A stretch of DNA of 15,303 bases from contig JAEZDY010000013.1 in assembly GCA_023417935.1 (NCBI GenBank), positions 1-15,303 of the forward strand, given 5' to 3'. The notes below the pieces were generated by a model. That model saw only the letters and a program-made list of their open reading frames with translations, made no database searches and had not been told where the DNA came from. Source of the stretch: Bacteroidota bacterium (GTDB taxonomy: Bacteria; Bacteroidota; Bacteroidia; Bacteroidales; Lentimicrobiaceae). A program made the translations under genes and the position numbers. This document shows positions 13,490 to 15,303 of this stretch, one piece after another. How positions within the stretch are numbered: position 1 is the stretch's first letter; each line of letters opens with the position of its first letter.

Positions 13490-14908
13490 ATGAAATCAAC
13501 TGAAACAATGGCACTTCCATATAGAATTAAAGATATTAAATTGGCAGAGTTTGGCAGGAAAGAGATCGAAATAGCTGAAAAAGAGATGCCGGGACTGATG
13601 TCAATAAGGCGTAAGTACATGGATGAGCAGCCATTAAAGGACGTGCGCATTTCAGGTTCCTTGCACATGACCATTCAAACGGCAGTGTTGATTGAAACAC
13701 TGGCTGCATTGGGAGCACAGGTGCGTTGGGCAAGTTGTAATATATTCTCCACACAGGATCATGCTGCTGCAGCCATTGCAGCTACCGGGATTCCGGTATT
13801 TGCATGGAAAGGTGAAACACTTGAAGAATATTGGTGGTGCACCCTTCAAGCGCTATCATTCCCAGGAGGTTTAGGTCCGCAAATGATTGTTGATGATGGT
13901 GGCGATGCCACGTTGCTGGTACATAAAGGATATGCTGCTGAGAAAGATCCTTCATTACTTGAGGCGGTTGCTTCAAACACTGAGGAAGGATTCGTGCTTA
14001 AAACATTACGTGATGCCTTTGTTGAAGATAACCAACGCTGGCACAGGGTTATTAAAGATCTAAAGGGTGTTTCGGAAGAGACTACTACAGGTGTACACCG
14101 TTTATATCAGATGTTTGAGGCTGGTGAATTATTGGTACCTGCCATTAATGTTAATGATTCTGTTACAAAATCTAAATTCGACAATCTGTACGGATGCCAT
14201 GAATCACTTGCGGATGGTATTAAACGGGCTACCGATATAATGATTGCCGGAAAGGTAGTCGTTGTGCTAGGATTTGGGGATGTTGGTAAAGGATGTGCAC
14301 GGTCAATGCGTTCATATGGTGCCAGGGTTATTGTTACAGAGATAGATCCAATTTGTGCACTTCAGGCTGCCATGGAAGGATTTGAAGTTAATACTATTGA
14401 AGAAGCATTGAAAGAAGGTAATATTTATGTTTCAGCAACCGGTAACCGCGATGTGATCACCTTTGAACACATGAGTCGCATGAAGGACCAGAGTATAGTA
14501 TGTAACATTGGACATTTTGATAATGAGATTCAGGTTGAGCAGCTGAACAATGCTCCTGAAGTAGTCAAGGTTAATATCAAGCCACAGGTTGATAAGTATA
14601 TATTTAGTGAGGACAGGTCGATATTCATTCTTGCAGAAGGTCGTTTAGTAAACCTCGGTTGCGCAACCGGACATCCTTCATTTGTAATGAGTAATTCGTT
14701 CTCCAATCAAACATTAGCACAAATAGATCTTTGGAAGAACAACTATGAAGTTGGTGTTTACCGCCTTCCAAAGAAACTGGACGAAGAAGTGGCCAGACTT
14801 CACCTTGAACATATCGGCGTAAAGCTAACAAGACTGACGCCTGAACAGGCTTCATACATTGGGGTTGCACCTGAAGGCCCATACAAACCTGAACATTACA
14901 GGTACTAA
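13490..14908 (+). CDS. ahcY: Adenosylhomocysteinase (S-adenosyl-L-homocysteine hydrolase)
   Basis: Splits S-adenosylhomocysteine into adenosine and homocysteine in the cytoplasm, relieving inhibition of methyltransferases and feeding the methionine cycle. From ATG 13490 it has 472 residues, the usual size of the long bacterial form. Signatures include S-C-N-I-F-S-T-Q-D-H-A (82-92), the catalytic pair Lys227 and Asp231 in S-V-T-K-S-K-F-D-N, the NAD-binding G-F-G-D-V-G-K-G (261-268), V-C-N-I-G-H-F-D-N-E (337-346) and the C-terminal K-P-E-H-Y-R-Y needed for the neighbouring subunit's cofactor site. In-frame starts also exist at 13472 (ATG) and 13457 (TTG); 13490 gives the N-terminus most like relatives and fits the -7 element. 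The TAA stop abuts a GGCTAAA array. No SAH riboswitch was recognised. Confidence 0.97.
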   Translation: MKSTETMALPYRIKDIKLAEFGRKEIEIAEKEMPGLMSIRRKYMDEQPLKDVRISGSLHMTIQTAVLIETLAALGAQVRWASCNIFSTQDHAAAAIAATGIPVFAWKGETLEEYWWCTLQALSFPGGLGPQMIVDDGGDATLLVHKGYAAEKDPSLLEAVASNTEEGFVLKTLRDAFVEDNQRWHRVIKDLKGVSEETTTGVHRLYQMFEAGELLVPAINVNDSVTKSKFDNLYGCHESLADGIKRATDIMIAGKVVVVLGFGDVGKGCARSMRSYGARVIVTEIDPICALQAAMEGFEVNTIEEALKEGNIYVSATGNRDVITFEHMSRMKDQSIVCNIGHFDNEIQVEQLNNAPEVVKVNIKPQVDKYIFSEDRSIFILAEGRLVNLGCATGHPSFVMSNSFSNQTLAQIDLWKNNYEVGVYRLPKKLDEEVARLHLEHIGVKLTRLTPEQASYIGVAPEGPYKPEHYRY

Positions 14909-14959
14909 AGGCTAAGGGCTAAGGGCTAAAGGCTAAAGGCTAAAGTATAAAGGTTAAAT
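14906..14959 (+). repeat. GGCTAAA heptamer array with truncated mosaic core
   Basis: GGCTAAG twice and GGCTAAA three times (14910-14944) follow directly on the ahcY stop, then GTATAAAG. The 15-mer GGCTAAAGTATAAAG at 14938-14952 is identical to 3849-3863 of mosaic copy B, so this is a truncated copy lacking the rest of the core and the CAGAACT and CGCTAAA blocks. One more GGCTAAA lies at 14963-14969. Confidence 0.85.
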
Positions 14960-15015
14960 TATGGCTAAAGGTTATTGTAAAAAGTAAAAAGGGTACCCTG
15001 CACTGCTTTAACTGC

Positions 15016-15123
15016 TTGAACACCTTGAACTATTTGAACACCTTGAATCCTTTGAACTATTTGAACACCTTGAACCCTTTGAACTATTTGAACACCTTGA
15101 ACTATTTGAACACCTTGAGCCCC
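15016..15123. repeat. 9-bp TTGAACNNN array, 12 units
   Basis: Twelve uninterrupted 9-bp units. The last three bases mostly alternate between ACC and TAT (TTGAACACC, TTGAACTAT), with TTGAATCCT, TTGAACCCT and a final TTGAGCCCC as variants; one degenerate unit (TTTAACTGC) precedes. It ends in CCCCTCG like the array at 3119-3224. Period 9 keeps frames open, which explains spurious open frames here on both strands. Confidence 0.92.
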
Positions 15124-15163
15124 TCGTATGTTTGCCCCATCATTTAAAAAGTGAGGAAAAGAA

Positions 15164-15171
15164 TACTTTTG
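15164..15171 (+). promoter_or_regulatory. TACTTTTG -7 element
   Basis: A perfect TAnnTTTG match 20 bp before the ATG at 15192, just downstream of the repeat array. No good TTTG lies at the expected upstream distance, so it is a half match. Confidence 0.4.
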
Positions 15172-15191
15172 CAAGTAACATCAAATGAAAC

Positions 15192-15303
15192 ATGGTGATA
15201 CACATTGAACCCCAAGCAAGTCATGAATTATGCTGTGTTCAAGATATTGACACCATGTTTTCTCTTTTAGAGTTCGAACAAGAATCAAAGGAAGTAGATT
15301 TGA
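15192..15303 (+). CDS. Partial open frame running off the right edge, unknown
   Basis: ATG at 15192 opens a frame that stays open to the end of the window, giving 37 residues. They start M-V-I-H-I-E-P-Q-A and continue with an acidic, helical stretch (D-I-D-T-M-F-S-L-L-E-F-E). There is no signal peptide and no recognised family. It is the first non-repetitive sequence after the array and is preceded by a TAnnTTTG element, which supports a real gene start; 37 codons alone could be chance. Confidence 0.45.
   Translation, partial: MVIHIEPQASHELCCVQDIDTMFSLLEFEQESKEVDL

Noticed and set aside
14965..15174. Minus-strand open frame of 69 codons with V-Q-x-V-Q-G-V repeats
   Set aside because: It is the translation of the TTGAACNNN array on the other strand; open only because of the 9-bp period.
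15237..15246. Another GTTCAAGATA word, matching the left-edge decamer
   Set aside because: A single copy inside a candidate coding frame with no tandem neighbours; most likely chance.

Overview
The window looks like a chromosomal segment of a Bacteroidota (Bacteroidetes) bacterium, probably Bacteroidales or a relative. The evidence is a type IX secretion C-terminal tail at the left edge, signal peptides ending in A-Q or S-Q, no Shine-Dalgarno sequences before most starts, several TAnnTTTG-type -7 promoter elements, a Bacteroidetes-type DPP-IV-like S9 peptidase, and a bacterial GGGP-synthase-family protein. Coding genes are ordinary in base and codon use, but the spacers are packed with short tandem repeats.

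Layout: 1-111 is the end of a T9SS-secreted protein. 269-730 is a small secreted protein of unknown function, convergent with a secreted transglutaminase-like protein (733-1860, minus). 1999-3996 holds a DUF2971 protein and a small DUF4468-like secreted protein, bracketed by two inverted copies of a mosaic repeat. 4217-9281 is a tight TetR / outer-membrane barrel / LolD-type ATPase / two FtsX-type permeases operon. It is followed, after a repeat spacer, by a LolA-like periplasmic carrier (9505-10236). On the minus strand follow a DPP-IV-like peptidase (10317-12446) and GGGP synthase (12547-13281). Divergent from these is adenosylhomocysteinase (ahcY, 13490-14908). A partial open frame runs off the right edge.

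The most coherent biological unit is 4217-10236. A regulator, an outer-membrane barrel, an inner-membrane LolCDE-like ABC engine and a LolA-like carrier together supply a component for every envelope compartment. The inferred job is TetR-controlled extraction of a lipid, lipoprotein or hydrophobic compound from the inner membrane and transfer to or through the outer membrane. The substrate cannot be read from sequence.

The most unusual structure is non-coding. At least six different 7-bp tandem units occur (GGCTAAA, CGCTAAA, CAGAACT, GGGGTTA, GCTGATA, TCAGCAT). Four of them are combined in a conserved order around a shared 40-bp core. A separate 9-10-bp family (TTGAACNNN) occurs at three loci. 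Three heptamers carry a stop triplet on both strands, so a three-unit array closes all six frames, and several real stop codons lie inside or at the edge of such arrays. Tandem GGACAGGTC hairpins flank the LolA-like gene in inverted orientation.
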